DNA of 64,000 nt from Channa striata (GCA_033026295.1 CM065179.1:20887275-20951274); one strand, 5' to 3'. Shown: positions 26,261 through 38,473, counted from the first letter of the stretch. The notes: generated by a model not told the origin, from the letters alone. Program-made: numbers and translations.

Positions 26261-28885
26261 CAAGAGGAGAACTGAGAGCTGTAACCAGCTGAATTCTTTG
26301 AATTTTGAATCTTATTTTTTTCAAATTCTTTGGCACATGACTAAATAGTTGAGGAACATTTTCCCTCAACTTTAGCCTACTTTGTGTTTGTGTTCTCTGT
26401 TTTGGAGCCTCTGGCAGCAACGTGAAGACAACGTACTTTTGGTGAAGGCCACAAATTTGCATGGAAATTTTAACTAAAACAGCTGTTATTATTGAATTTA
26501 CCTGAATTTGCTGCCAAATTGAACCTTTTTAACTTTGGTTTGTCCAATATGTCAGTGTTATTAGAAAAGAAATAGAATTCCTGTGTCAGTTGCAGGTCAC
26601 TGCCTTTAATATGTGATTGTTTGGGAACGGAACGGAATGACGTTTCTGCAATTGATAGATTTTGCTGCGAAACTTTTAAAACTTCCTGTCCTTGGTGACT
26701 TTGACCATGTCTTTGTGGTGGTTGAACAGTATGAGGCTGTAAAATCCAATATTTGCATTTTAAATAATAGGACTCAGGTAATTAAAAAGTGATTTAAAAG
26801 TGCTCGCTGATGACTTTTTTTTACACGGTCTAACCTTGCAGACTTTATTATGATTATTACACTCAGTTGTATTAGGAAGTTCATCCTGAGCGACCTCCTG
26901 TAGCCTAAACAGCAATAGTGGCTAATTCATCATGGGCTATAACTTTTGCCGCCCTAATCAGAATTATTCATAGTTCTGTCACTGCTGTGTTATGCAAACA
27001 TACAACATATGTCGGCTTCATAAATCTTCACGCGCTGTGTGGAGTTGGGAACTATCTTAACACAGCGAGAAAACAAGCAAAAACTTTTAGCTGTTGAGGC
27101 AATATTGATTTGATTTGCTCCCTAAAAGAAGAAAATTATAGATGCACGCTGTCTTCTCCAGAGAGTGATATTAGTTTCCCTCAGGAGAAAAGGATACTGT
27201 CTGAGTGAGGCATGAAGAATTGGCTCCAGATTCAGCAGAAACATGGGCCCCTTTGTGAATGTCTAACATGTTATTAAAGGAGAGAAAGTTGTTACAGTGC
27301 TGTTTCTCTTGAAGGTAACCCAAAGCTATCCAGTTTTGTGGTCACAAGAAGAAAATGTATTTCTCACAGAACTCTGAGCACCAAAACAGCTGACGACACT
27401 AAACCCCCATCTCCGTTTCTCCGCCGTTCTCTCCATTCTCCCCCGGTTTCTTCTTCGCTCCCTCTGAGCTCATTTCCACTCTGAGAACAGTTTGTTCTGT
27501 TTGCTTGAGCAGGAGGGATTTTGTGTCGAGCTGCATGTTGTCATGCAACTATATGCAAATTATTAATCAAGCACTAATACAGCAGGTTATATTTTATTGG
27601 GTGATGGTCATGCACTGTGTTAAACTGTGTTTTTCTGCTGTGTTTGCACAACATGGCCCAGAAATCTCTACGTAATCAATGTCAAAAGAGTAAATGTCTT
27701 TACTTTTGCCAGTGAAGCTACTAAATGTTGCATCCCTTTGTGTTTTCTAACCATCTACAGTAAAACACGTGTTGACCCGCAAACTGGCATCACACTGCAT
27801 CAACTGCATAAAGCAGCAATTTCTGTTCACACTGCTTCTTTTCACGTTAGGTGCCTTAAAGCCAAAGTTGGTGAAATGTGTTTTTGTTAAAGCATAGACA
27901 GGCACAAACACGTGGGCATGACACAATAAATAATAATAATTACAACAATTTCAGACTGTGGAGATAAAAACGATAAAGCAGAACTCCAGGAGCAGAAACT
28001 TTCCCTTCAGTAAATGGGGAGCTGGTGGTCCGCCTGTGGCCTGCAGGATGCTCATATTTATTATAGACACTCAAAGTTTATTCTCTATCTTATGCTGAAA
28101 ACTTGTTGACAGTGGCATTTTCTTCCAGTCAGCTCACACAGTCGTCTTTGTCCTCTGTGTCCTGGCGGTGCACATAGATACAGAAATGGTGAAAAATGGG
28201 CCCTGAAAAAATCACCAGCAATACCACGACAACTGGGCAACTACTGAACCAATACTGAGCTACAGTGAAGAAGTACAACACAGACCTGAGACAGTTTTCA
28301 CTGCATTGATGTAATTGTATGTGATGTTGTAGAATATTAAATGAAAAAGCGCTACATAGCTTTGATGCATATGAAGTTTGATGCATATACAGTCAAATAC
28401 ATTTTTTGTTAGATAGTCCAGGAAACATGAAATCTACTGCACATGTATGTTTATAACACAATATGTTTTTAGTAATATCTCACCTGATTGTGTTAGTCTT
28501 CACTTCAGAGGGCTCCCACACCTACAGTATACTTTATATGAAATCACAGCATCAGATTAGATAAACATACAATCCAGACAGTACATTTAGAATACAATCT
28601 TCTGTGCAAAAGGGAGTGGATGGTTTATTTTTAAGTTTGCGACCCTCTACTCGATAAGCAGCTCTAGCTGATGGATATGGGGAAAAACATATTAATGTCC
28701 TGAGTGAATATTGTCTAAACATTCCATAAACATCCTCGAAAATCAAATTCATGTGTGAAGTTAGTTAATTTATTCTAATTCTATTCTGTCCATTAAGTTT
28801 GCTGTATAATACTGTGTGTGCACTGTAACCTGCAGCGGCAACGTTTGTGTCACTTACATGTGATAAACTGCTTGTTTTCCGTCAG
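26261..28885. other. Intergenic upstream of the elastase gene
   Basis: No exon recognised. The part around 26930-27010 (with TAATCAGAATTATTCATAG) has the look of a conserved non-coding element, but this is only a visual impression. Confidence 0.45.
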
Positions 28886-28939
28886 CAGGTGCATCAGTCC
28901 TGGCCGACTGATGCACATGTGGAACAGCAAGTTTTTCCC
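28886..28939 (+). promoter_or_regulatory. PTF1-like bipartite acinar element with palindrome
   Basis: An E-box CACATG (28914-28919) is followed by a TC-box TTTCCC (28934-28939), centre-to-centre 20 bp, about two helical turns. That is the arrangement bound by PTF1 (PTF1A/RBPJL with an E-protein) in exocrine pancreas promoters. A second E-box CAGGTG sits at 28886-28891. An 11-bp perfect palindrome (28889-28899 with 28906-28916, 6-nt spacer) overlaps both E-boxes. It lies about 100-180 bp upstream of the elastase start codon. The motif is seen; binding is inferred. Confidence 0.6.
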
Positions 28940-29013
28940 AGCTACAATCAGCAAAGTGGGCTGATAACAGCGTCCCGCGGGTTCCGTGTAAAGTGTGTTT
29001 GGGTTGACAGAGT

Positions 29014-29020
29014 TATAAGA
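29014..29020 (+). promoter_or_regulatory. TATA box of the elastase gene
   Basis: TATAAGA lies 44 bp upstream of the ATG. With normal TATA-to-start spacing, transcription would begin near 29044, giving a 5' UTR of about 20 nt, which is usual for pancreatic protease genes. Confidence 0.75.
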
Positions 29021-29063
29021 GAGCCAGGAGCGACTGTGTGCATGAACTCCACAGACTGACAGC

Positions 29064-31578
29064 ATGCTGCAGAGCCTGGTCCTCCTGCTGCTTCAGGCAG
29101 CGTACGGTATGGACTGCACTGTACTGAAGGAGGAAGCCATTATTGCAGTTTACAAATAGATATTAAAGCATGTGACTATTCACAAAACTGAATCCAGTTT
29201 TAGAATCCATTCTGATGTGTTTGTAGTTTTTGGGTGTGGTGCGCCTGCCGTGAAGCCTGATGTCAGCAGGGTGGTAAACGGAGAGGACGCCCGGCCTCAC
29301 AGCTGGCCATGGCAGGTAACCACAATCGCGTTCTACTTCTTACTCGTGTGGGAATTTTTCTCTTAGAATAACATTCCAGTTATTCCTGTTTTTCTCAGAT
29401 TTCCCTGCAGGTGAAGCACGGCAGCCGTTATCATCACACCTGCGGAGGAACTCTAATTGCACCTCGCTGGGTGCTGACTGCTGGACACTGCATCTGGTAC
29501 TATGACAAAATGTCTAAATATCTACTGTGTGACTTAAGTGATATGAAGCAGAATCTACAGACAGATTTCATGCATTTATAGCACAAAACCCATAAAATCT
29601 ATGCTGACGTGCAACGTGATGCAAAGGGGATCAAGGAGCAGAAATACACTGGACTGGGGGAAACGAAACCTTTAAATGAAACTGCATTACAGGCCAGGAG
29701 ACGTGTACCGTGTGGTCCTAGGAGAGCATGACCTGAGCCAGCAGGAGGGCACTGAGCAGATTAGAGACATTCTGCGCATCATTGTCCATCCTAAGTGGGA
29801 CATTGAACATGTGGCTAATGGGTGAGTCTTTTCTGAACAAACAAAAATATATAAATTGTACAAATTGCCTGTGGCAGCCTCAAGAACCATAAATAATTTA
29901 ACATCTGTAACTGAAAAGATACAATGTAGATTCCAAAGAAAATACGAAAGGTGACGTAACCTATTTACGATAAAGCCCTTTTAAAAATAAATCCATTAAT
30001 AAATACCATTTCTACCGTAAATGGATAATTTTTTAACACACTGGCATTTTTCTATTACTGTTTCTTACAGTAACGACCTTGCCCTGCTGAAACTGGATAA
30101 GAGCCCTGTTATCAATGACAGTGTTGGGGTTGCTTGTCTCCCGGCGGCCGGAGAGATCGTAGCCCCCGGGACCCCGTGTTATATCTCTGGCTGGGGAAAC
30201 CTTTACAGTAATGTCACTGATTTCTCATCTGTCACGCTGTCTCTACACCACAGACCACTGCAGCAGTTCATGTGTAAAGGGCAGAAACGGGTGATTTAAA
30301 ATCACACTTTTGCTCGAGCACGGCTGACATTAACAACTGCACAATCTGCACTCTGTGTACAGTATGAGCTGGACAGTGACATTAGTTCTGCTTACCTTTG
30401 TGTCACAGCAGCGTGTTTTTGTCCACGTTTCTAAACGTCCAGATTATTGTTCAGGTACTAACATTGTTTGTGCTGGTCGTCATCTCACCAGTTCCATTTC
30501 CAGCAAAAGGTCAGATATTGTATAAAAAGACACAGGCACAAACAGTATGAAAAGACCCCTGTTTCTAACAGGCAGCACAGTACTCAGCCACAACATTAAT
30601 ACCAGTGGTCTTACTGTAATAATGTCGAATCTTCTTACTGTAATAATGTCAAATCTTTTACTTAAGTAAAAGCAGACAATATCTAACATAAAGTGCAAAA
30701 GGAAAAAATACTCCATGAAGAAAACAATGTACTTTAAACTGAGACATGGATCACCCCTCAAATCAGGTCCAGGCTTCGAAACTAGCTGCTGGTCTGAGCC
30801 GTTCTGTGTGGAGTTTGCTTGTCCACTCTAAAGACACGTGTACTGGGTTAACTGGTGACTCTAAATCTGACTGTGGGTGTGAATGTGAGTGTCTGTCTGT
30901 GTCTCTCTGTGTTACAAGTTGAGTGATAATGCAATAATCTACTGTGAAAAATTGTTTGCAAGGAGTAAGTGATTGTAGTTTTCACCTCACCGGCCACACA
31001 ATATAAGGTGAATTCATGTGTTGCTTCGTCCTCTGTGTCCCAGCTCACGGCCCCATGCCTGATAAGCTGCAGCAGGCCTTGCTGCCTGTGGTGGAGCACA
31101 GCGTGTGCAGCCGCAGTGACTGGTGGGGCACCACCGTCAAGACGACCATGGTCTGCGCTGGAGGCGATGTCGTAGCTGGATGCAATGTGTGTGGAACGTA
31201 GCAAAGGGAACGTAGCTCAAAAACCTGCGGTGAAACAAGTCAGCTGTTTTATTTTGTTCTCGTCTCTGTCTTTCACTCTCTCTGGCTCTCTCAGGGAGAC
31301 TCTGGTGGTCCTCTGAACTGTTTGGGTCAGGATGGAAGGTGGTACATCCAGGGTGTAACCAGCTTTGTGTCCTCTCGTGTCTGCAATGAGGTGAAGAAGC
31401 CGACTGTCTTTACTCGTATCTCCGCCTTCACCGATTGGCTCAGTGAGGTACGTGCGATCAATATACGCCTGGCTCTCTCTGAGACACAGAAATGTGCTGC
31501 AGCCAGAGCCACTAATAAATGAAATATTCCATTTATCGATAAGTTCTGTTGTGTCTTCAGGTCATGCTGCAGTACTAG
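29064..31578 (+). CDS. ela3l: Chymotrypsin-like elastase precursor (CELA3/elastase-3-like), complete, 8 exons
   Basis: Secreted pancreatic serine endopeptidase zymogen of family S1, 269 aa. Exons: 29064-29106, 29227-29315, 29399-29496, 29693-29821, 30071-30207, 31044-31186, 31295-31447, 31561-31578; all introns are GT-AG and phases agree. Residues 1-14 form a hydrophobic signal peptide. A propeptide with Cys18 (CGAP) ends at Arg29, and the mature chain begins VVNG. The catalytic triad is His74 (TAGHC), Asp122 (NDLALL) and Ser216 (GDSGGP). The pocket has Val and Thr at chymotrypsin positions 216/226, as in elastases, and Ala at 189. The conserved LPDKLQQ-like segment is present as MPDKLQQALLPVV. 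The TATA box and PTF1-like site upstream fit acinar expression. Family is certain; the exact member (CELA3 versus another fish elastase) is less so, hence the symbol is tentative. No lesion seen. Confidence 0.93.
30610..30657 (+). repeat. 24-bp tandem duplication in elastase intron 5
   Basis: Two adjacent 24-nt units (30610-30633 and 30634-30657) starting CTTACTGTAATAATGTC differ at one position. Confidence 0.9.
30655..30735 (+). repeat. ACTTAAGTA-type fish repeat fragment in elastase intron 5
   Basis: The words 'cttttacttaagtaaaagcag' and 'aaaaaatactccatgaag' match the common teleost repeat also suspected at 8968-9060 and, inverted, at 34470-34565. Confidence 0.55.
30790..30930 (-). repeat. 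Teleost 'GTGTGGAGTTTGC' interspersed repeat, reverse orientation
   Basis: Contains 'tctgtgtggagtttgc', 'tggtgactctaaat' and 'gtgaatgtgagtg', the reverse complement of the family seen in forward orientation at 35600-35830. It is internally deleted. It lies within elastase intron 5, the largest intron of that gene. Confidence 0.75.
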
Positions 31579-31740
31579 GGATCTACAGCAGTGGACAATG
31601 ATTGATCAACTAAAAAATAACGAGGTCCCCAGTCTCTGTATTTTCTGTCTATATGTTCAGATTTGACATTAGGGTCTGATACAGAGGAATATGTCCATCA
31701 TCACTGAAAACATGCGATACAATTAAGTAATATAATAACA

Positions 31741-31746
31741 AATAAA
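31741..31746 (+). terminator. Candidate polyadenylation signal of the elastase gene
   Basis: AATAAA lies 163 nt after the elastase stop codon, the first canonical hexamer downstream of it. Upstream AATAAC/ATAATAAC words are not canonical. Confidence 0.6.
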
Positions 31747-34469
31747 CTGTGTCTTTCATCAGCATGTTAATGTAAGACTGTTGGACGTGCATCTTAAACA
31801 ATGTCCTAATCAGTTAATGCTGGATTTGCATCACTTGTGTATTAAAACAGAAATCAGCGATTGTTTAATACAAAGCTTTGCAGCAGCATCAAACAAGATC
31901 TGTGTTTTTTGTCTCTAAAAGAACCTGATACATACATACAGAAAGATTTCCCCACTGCTGGGTCAGAGATGCACAGCAGCTCTTCATATTTCACCCCTCC
32001 TGCTGCGTGGTGAGAAGAATGAGAAATGTGCTGTTCATCAGCATGTGTGGAGGACTTATGAATCAGTTTGCCCTATCAATCATCGCCAAGGTCGGCCAAG
32101 TGTCGGCACTGGTGAACACACTGTCTGATACACCCGGGTGGGAGCTGAGCTGCAAAGAGGCGTTTCACCTCAGATAAATGGCAGCGGTGGGTTACCTTGA
32201 TGCACCGCCCTGCAATCTGCCGTGTCGGGTAATGGGAGCATTTTGACGCACTGTTGACAAATATGAGACACACCCAGTTTGTGACAGGCTGTGACTGTAT
32301 TTTTGCATGGAATTTGATAACTTTGTCGGGAGGACGTAGATTTACATTTAGAGTGATTGTTGCCAAAAAGCATAGAGACAAGATTTGCTACAAAATACCA
32401 CAAGTACTCTCATTGCACAGTGATTGATGCCTTAATATTTACCCTATTTAGGTGAGGCCGAATCACTTTATTTACTGCTGGCTCGCTGGAGAATGTTGCT
32501 GCAGGGATCAACAAAGTCTTATTTCATTGATTTGTTGATTGCACTTCATGATATTCATCTAAAGCTGCAAAGTAAATGTTAGGGAATCAAGTTATGTAAC
32601 CGAAAGTACAATCGCCTCTAATATTAGTTTACAGCAGCAGATTCACTCGAGTTAAGTGCCTCAATTTGTATATGGATTGTTGCTCCGCATGTGTTTTTAT
32701 TTTTATCATCTGTGCGCGACAGAGTTTGATTCTGTTACTTCGATGCAGTTTGATGACAAACAGCAGGAGACAAAACATGAACATGCTACAAAAAGCCAAT
32801 AAGAAGCTCACAGCAGTCAGCTGCCAGCGGAGCTCTTTGAAAATGAGTGCAGTTCAAATCCCAGTCAGAACGTGGGACATGAAAAACACAAAGACCGCTT
32901 CTCTGGTTTTTGACAAGGAACTGACCTCAGCTTTGTAAACACGGTGGAACCAAGGCAGCAAGAAGAAACCTGCCAGCAACCAGGAGGTGAACACAAACCG
33001 TTTGATACTTGTCTGTCACCATCTGCTGGTAGAGGAGCGAACCCGCTCAGTCAGCACGTTGAGAGAGAAGGAGCTCAAGAGTTCCAGGTTGATTTACTCA
33101 CTAAATTCTCTTTAACTGAGCTCACACTATCCAGCTACCATAGCCCAGATGAGAGAAATTAATTATACAAAAATCAATAGATAGTGTTCATTTCGGTTAA
33201 ATTTCAGTTATAGTTAATAGTGGGCCTCAACATCTGGTTGTTCTATAAACCCGAAGAGCTTTGGCACATTGTAAATCAGTTTCTCTTTGAGAAAGAAAAT
33301 ATGAATTTAGTGGGAAAAGCAATTAAAAATGTCAAATGTTTATTATTGTTGTTGTTATGTTAAAGAAGCACAATACTGTTAACAAAACAATTAATTCAAG
33401 CACAGCAGTAATACAACTGCAGAATAAATTATATATTCATTCAAAAACAATAAAAATACTGTAAACTAACAAACTCCATATGACATGCAAAGCGTCACAG
33501 AGTTAGACGACATTGCTCCAGGTGTCATTTTCTCTGCTCAATTTTTCCTACCAGCGATGACAAACAGTTTTCAGAATAGTGCACTGTTTTGGCCATGTGG
33601 AGGCAGCAGGGTCTCACGTTACCTCATAAAAAGGTTTTCATTTGAAAGAGTTGAATTGCATTTGTTACAGAAATACATTACGTGTTGTTCAGTTTAAGGT
33701 TTATTCTAATCATTCCAGAGCCAACTTTTCCCAGGATAAGACTTTACAAAAGGAGCTTTCCCGGCTGCTAAAGGTCAAGGTGGATGATGTCATTGCTGCC
33801 ACAGGCAAATGTTGCCATTAAAATATGATCTTTGTACCGATCCTTTAAACAGTGTCTTTGGAATACAAGGACTAACAAGAGGTTTCAGCGTATCCAGTCT
33901 CAGTGTCATATGCTTGTAACTTTGATAGCTGCTCAGTCTCTCCACCCTCTGGCTGAGCCGGTTTGGAAACGTTTCAAGAGCTGGTCTTTATGCTTTTATG
34001 GCGCACAGCACAGCCAACTGGAGGCATGTACAACAGGGTGGCGAGGGTAAACTGTCTGACCTTCGGTGGACTGTGCCACCATGCAGATACTGTAGGTGGC
34101 ATCTACCCAGTGGCCCTGCCAAAGTACACAGTGTCAGTGGGCACGACGAACTGCAGGTATTTGCCTAAAACCACACTTCACTACAAGTACCAACCACAAA
34201 ATTAGAGTGTTTGAAATTTCCTTTAAAGGACAGAAGTGCAACTAATCTACAAAGAAACAATATATTTTTAAAATCTTTGTAATTTTAGAAATTATTGTAA
34301 AGAAAACTTACATTAAAAAGAACTAAAGGTGCTGCACCTAGCAATTTGGTGTAGAACAGAAATAGCACATCTGGTAACGTTCAAGAAGATTTCAAACAAA
34401 TTTATATGCTGACAGGTGGTTATATCCAAAATAAATGTAGTGAAATAAGAGTAGAGTATTTTCATCTGA
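31747..34469. other. Intergenic, no gene recognised
   Basis: No exon, RNA gene or clear mobile element is supported. Several open frames of 60-100 codons at 32.0-34.2 kb lack domain character and splice context. Confidence 0.5.
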
Positions 34470-34565
34470 TCTGCAGTGAAATGATAAAAGTTAAATGTTA
34501 AAACAGAAATATTCCACTAAAGTAGAAATGCTTCAAAATTATACTTACGTACTTAAGTAAATACA
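34470..34565 (-). repeat. ACTTAAGTA-type fish repeat, reverse orientation
   Basis: On the minus strand the segment reads through ACTTAAGTA...AATTTTGAAGCATTTCTACTTTAGTGGAATA, the order of the common fish repeat also seen at 30655-30735. Confidence 0.55.
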
Positions 34566-35599
34566 CATAGCTACATACCATCTGTGGTGGGCAGTGATTG
34601 ACCCTGATATATTAGTAAATGTCAAAAACCAAACTCTTTTTATAAAAATATTGTATGTAGCAGGAGCAGTGATAGTAAGATCTTAAAGTGTCTTTTGTTA
34701 TTTTGATAATAACTACACTACGAGGTGTTTTGATGGTAATATGGCAGGAGGCTGAATCTCCAAACGTTGGGGCTAAACTGCAGCTGTGTGTTAGATCTGG
34801 GTCTCATAAAGTCACATGGAAAAAGCATTGCATCAACCCTAATGGGTTAGTCAATAAATAACTTGGTGAGCTGTAAAATATAGACACTTTAAGATGCTGC
34901 TTTATACTTCACTGTGCGCCACAAACTTTGAGCTGTGCATGTGTCCTCTGTGGGGAGTTCAAGGTAAGAACTACAAACGCTGTTGGAACCAATCAAAATC
35001 GTATATCAAACATAATATCACCAGTCATAACTGCACAGAAGCTGAGACTCTGGGCGCCGGAACAAACAGCCAATTATCAGAAACCGAGTGATAATCAGTA
35101 ATGTTGTTTATCCATAAAGTTATTAGTGGCTAATGATTACTGCTGCTGAAATGCAGTTATGTAACATTTAAATTAATTTTTAAAATCACTTCGATCAATA
35201 CTATTTTATTATGTATTTTGTGGGTGATAGTAGTTTGTATTTTTTCATGGGCTGCAGCTTCTTCATGTGTCCTATATTTGCTCCAAAAGAAAAGTTATAC
35301 ACGGATTTCAGATTAAGTTACATTCAAATCTGGACTTGTGCAGCTTTTCCTTAGTGTCAAATGTACAGTTTTAATTTAGGACTGTTGTTGTCATTTTATT
35401 ATTTGCTGTTATGGGGCTTTTTAAGGCTCTGGTGTATGAAATGATGTCTTTTGTTGATTAAAAACACAGCAGCTGATCGACATGTAACTACACAAGCAGA
35501 TAAACCACATAAGCATAAAACACAGTGGAATTTAAACTACCGTAAGTTACCAACCTTAGTTGTGACTGAATACATAACGTCTTTACCTTTGCCTGTTCA
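34566..35599. other. Intergenic, no gene recognised
   Basis: AT-rich sequence without a supported exon, RNA gene or mobile element. Confidence 0.5.
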
Positions 35600-35960
35600 G
35601 AGCTGTAGGGGGCTGGAGCTTATTGTAGCTGTCACTGAGCATGAGGCAGCGTCCGGTCATGGACAGGTTTCTCAGGGCCAACAACAGAGACATACACAGA
35701 CAGACGTGCACTCACATTCACACCTTCTGGGCAATTTAGAGTCACCAGTGAACCTGCACGTTTTTGGACTGTGGGAAAAAACCCACTCCAGAACGGGGAG
35801 AGACTCCACACAGAAAGGCCAGATAAAAACCACTCCACCATGGAGCACTCCTTCACTTCTTCAACATTTAGGTATTTGACAAATGGCACCTACATTTACA
35901 CACATGGGCATCAGTGTCCTGTCCAAGGACACTTTGACATGTCAGATGAGAGGAACTGCA
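35600..35960 (+). repeat. Teleost interspersed repeat ('TTTTTGGACTGTGGG' family)
   Basis: Ordered landmarks 'gggctggagcttattgtagctgtcactgagc', 'ggacaggt', 'cagggccaacaa', 'cacattcacacct', 'gggcaatttagagtcacc', 'cgtttttggactgtggga' and 'gactccacacagaaaggcc' match one of the most abundant repeats in teleost genomes. It continues with 'agtgtcctgtccaaggacactttgacatg' at 35912-35941, a companion block of similar repeats. Open frames on both strands across it are by-products. Reverse copy at 30790-30930. Confidence 0.85.
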
Positions 35961-37569
35961 GCTTGTTGGGCCAAACATGCACTTGGCAAATGACCCAAAC
36001 TTATAGGGAGAATGACCTCTACAAGTCAGTTCTCAAATACGGAGCTTATTTAACACAGTGTGTAGCTGAGCGAGAATGAATAAGGACGTATCTGATCCAG
36101 GCATGTTACAGCTTTGTGTGCAGGATGTGAATGGGTTTAAAAAATTATTATTGAACACTTTGGACAAATGCCTGAGGTTTTTAATCGTCCTCAACTGGAA
36201 AGGAACCGGCATCCTAACTGTTTCTATTTTCATTTTTCTTAATTAATGTAGTTTTTTTAGACACAAAGCGAACAGTGCACACACAGCAGCTACAATCATA
36301 GTCATGGGTGTATACCAGTAAAGTCCTACAGTAAACGGTACATGTTTTAAAGCCTGACAATAGGCACGATCAGAGCAGAAAAGCAGATTACCAGCCCTTG
36401 ACACATTTTACAAACCTCTGTTATCTTCCCAGGGATTTTATTTATGTGTAGGTTACTAAGCAAAGCTCTGCCATGTTTTTTTTTTTTTACTTGCAATCTT
36501 TGGTTTTAACATGATAAATGGGAGGAGAAGAAGAGTCTGATGGGCTTGGCAGTCATGTACGGCTAAGGGCCAAAAAAATCTTTAAGAACATCTAGAGGGA
36601 TCAAAATCTAGTGAGCGTATTACACATAAAACTAACTCCGGTGACCAAAGTGGATTAAATGCGTCATGAGGGACTCTTAAGGCGGCCTTTGGAGTCCATT
36701 TTCAGAGACTGGAGTCATTAGAGTTCCATTTCAGAGCAAAACATCATCACCAAAGTGTGTCTCTGTGAAACACTCATGAAGACACACATTTACATAGCAT
36801 TAAATCAGATACCGCTCCCAGGTTGTGCATGGCCAAATGAAGCTAGTGTGCTCTGCCATTACTAAAATAATGATAATTCATCATCAGAGGTGTCGATTAT
36901 TTACCAGTAAAGGCTAAAAGCTAAGATGTGAAGTAATCCTTCAAAAGTCATTATTTTCCATCAACCCAGTGAACCTTTTTTTTAAAGCAGAACATTAAAT
37001 CTGCATAGAGTGTTTTATTGCAGTTTGGGAGTAACCGCAACCCGACTCTGGCTTAATCATTGACTCACATTCACACCATTTATTTTAGTAATGCACACTG
37101 TTGTTGCAGCCATATCTCCTCCAAACTATAAACTTGTAAGCAAACTAATAAGCAATAAATATGTGCATGCACAAGAGTGTGTGCATGTGCGTGTTATCTA
37201 AGGAGCCACATCTGTTCATGAGCATGTGTGAGTCTGTGACTACATGCAGGGCCAGGCCTCTATCAAATGGAAATATTTAGATATTGAATATCAATATGGA
37301 ATATACATTAACTTATATTATTCTGAAATTTACCTTAACAGATAAATGCATCGCATATAGCTTCTACGGACACAAAGCACCGTGGAATGAACAGAGGATC
37401 AATAGCATGTGGCCTGTCATTACAGTTTCTGCTCTCGTGTGGACGGAAGTTCTTGGGTAGTTCAACCAAAGAGTGACTTTCCTTTTCAAAATGCTCAGTG
37501 GGATAAAGAAGGAAACCAACTATCTGGTCATCCTGCCAACTGGACCTTTCGCTACTTATCCAATCAGCT
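35961..37569. other. Intergenic, no gene recognised
   Basis: No supported gene or RNA. A T-run lies at 36477-36489. Confidence 0.5.
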
Positions 37570-37589
37570 TCTTGAAGGTTATTTATAAG

Positions 37590-38160
37590 AGTTTATAAGA
37601 GCACTAATAGGTGGACCCGGACCCAGAGTCTTTCATGTCCGGACAAAGAGCCAGAAGCGGAATTTTGACCCGCGACTATTTTCTGACGCTGTTTTTACAC
37701 CGTTACTTAGTAACAGGGACGTCCTTTCTGTCTCTGATTGGTCAACATTCGTTGTTGAAACGCGATTGTTTAATGTCAGCCAATCACAGGCAGAGTAGGG
37801 CGGGCCTTCACTGAATAAACGCACCGAAAAATCTACGTGAGCGCAGCGACAGGGAGAGAAAAATGGAAAATGAGGAGACAAGTGATGGAAAAACGTCGAA
37901 GTTGTAAGTCAGTGTGTCTTGGCTTGTGTTAAACAGCTTTTAACCCGGAATTAGACTCAGGACATGTTCATTCTTCCCTTAGGAAAAGCACAAAATTACA
38001 GTCGAAAAAAATGGACCCACAGTTTGTTTTGTTCACAACAAAAATCACTGCAATTAACACAACACAATGCAACTTAAACATGAGGGCAGACCTCCCCGGA
38101 CCCCCTTAAATCTTAATTGACCAACCCCCGCCCCCCCCGACCTCCTTCCTTAGTTGACGG
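37590..38160 (+). other. CpG-rich block with paired CCAAT boxes and a short ATG exon-like segment
   Basis: CpG density rises sharply compared with the flanks (37600-37900). It contains ATTGGTCAAC at 37738-37747 and GCCAATCAC at 37779-37787, a typical double CCAAT arrangement of TATA-less promoters. An ATG at 37863 opens a short acidic peptide (MENEETSDGKTSKL) ending near a good donor, GTAAGT (37903-37908). The start 'aataggtggacccggaccc' and C-rich end (38090-38150) resemble 5' regions of hAT-class transposons in fish. So this may be the promoter and first exon of an unrecognised transcript, or a fragment of a hAT element carrying its own promoter. Confidence 0.4.
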
Positions 38161-38195
38161 TGACGTTCAGCCCCCGTTTACTGTTCCATCGATCA

Positions 38196-38209
38196 CCACC
38201 AGGGGGCAG
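38196..38209 (+). promoter_or_regulatory. CTCF-like motif, full core consensus
   Basis: CCACCAGGGGGCAG matches the vertebrate CTCF core motif at every informative position. It lies about 0.4 kb upstream of the predicted slc34a2 transcription start, between the elastase and the transporter. Confidence 0.7.
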
Positions 38210-38441
38210 CTTCCCTTATTTCATTATTGTGTTTAACGTTTTCATACTATATACTTTATTTCTCTGTTATTTTTGATAAAAATCCATATCGGTGCTAATG
38301 TGCATGACTGTGTGTAGAGAAAAGTCCACTGTACAGCGGTGCACACGGTTATGATATAACTCCCTCCACTGCAGCACTGTCATAATTCCGGATTATCATC
38401 TGATCAGGCCAGTGATGTGCGGGTTTATCAAACGGAGAGTC

Positions 38442-38470
<29 letters not shown>
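38442..38470. repeat. (CA)n microsatellite
   Basis: About 14 CA units. A complementary (GT)n tract starts only about 60 bp further on (38532), so the two can pair as arms of an inverted repeat. Confidence 0.97.

Positions 38471-38473
<3 letters not shown>

Noticed and set aside
32848..32870. tRNA-like T-loop word GTTCAAATC
   Set aside because: No acceptor stem, D-arm or anticodon arm could be folded around it.
35451..35879. 142-codon plus-strand open frame
   Set aside because: Lies across a common teleost interspersed repeat.
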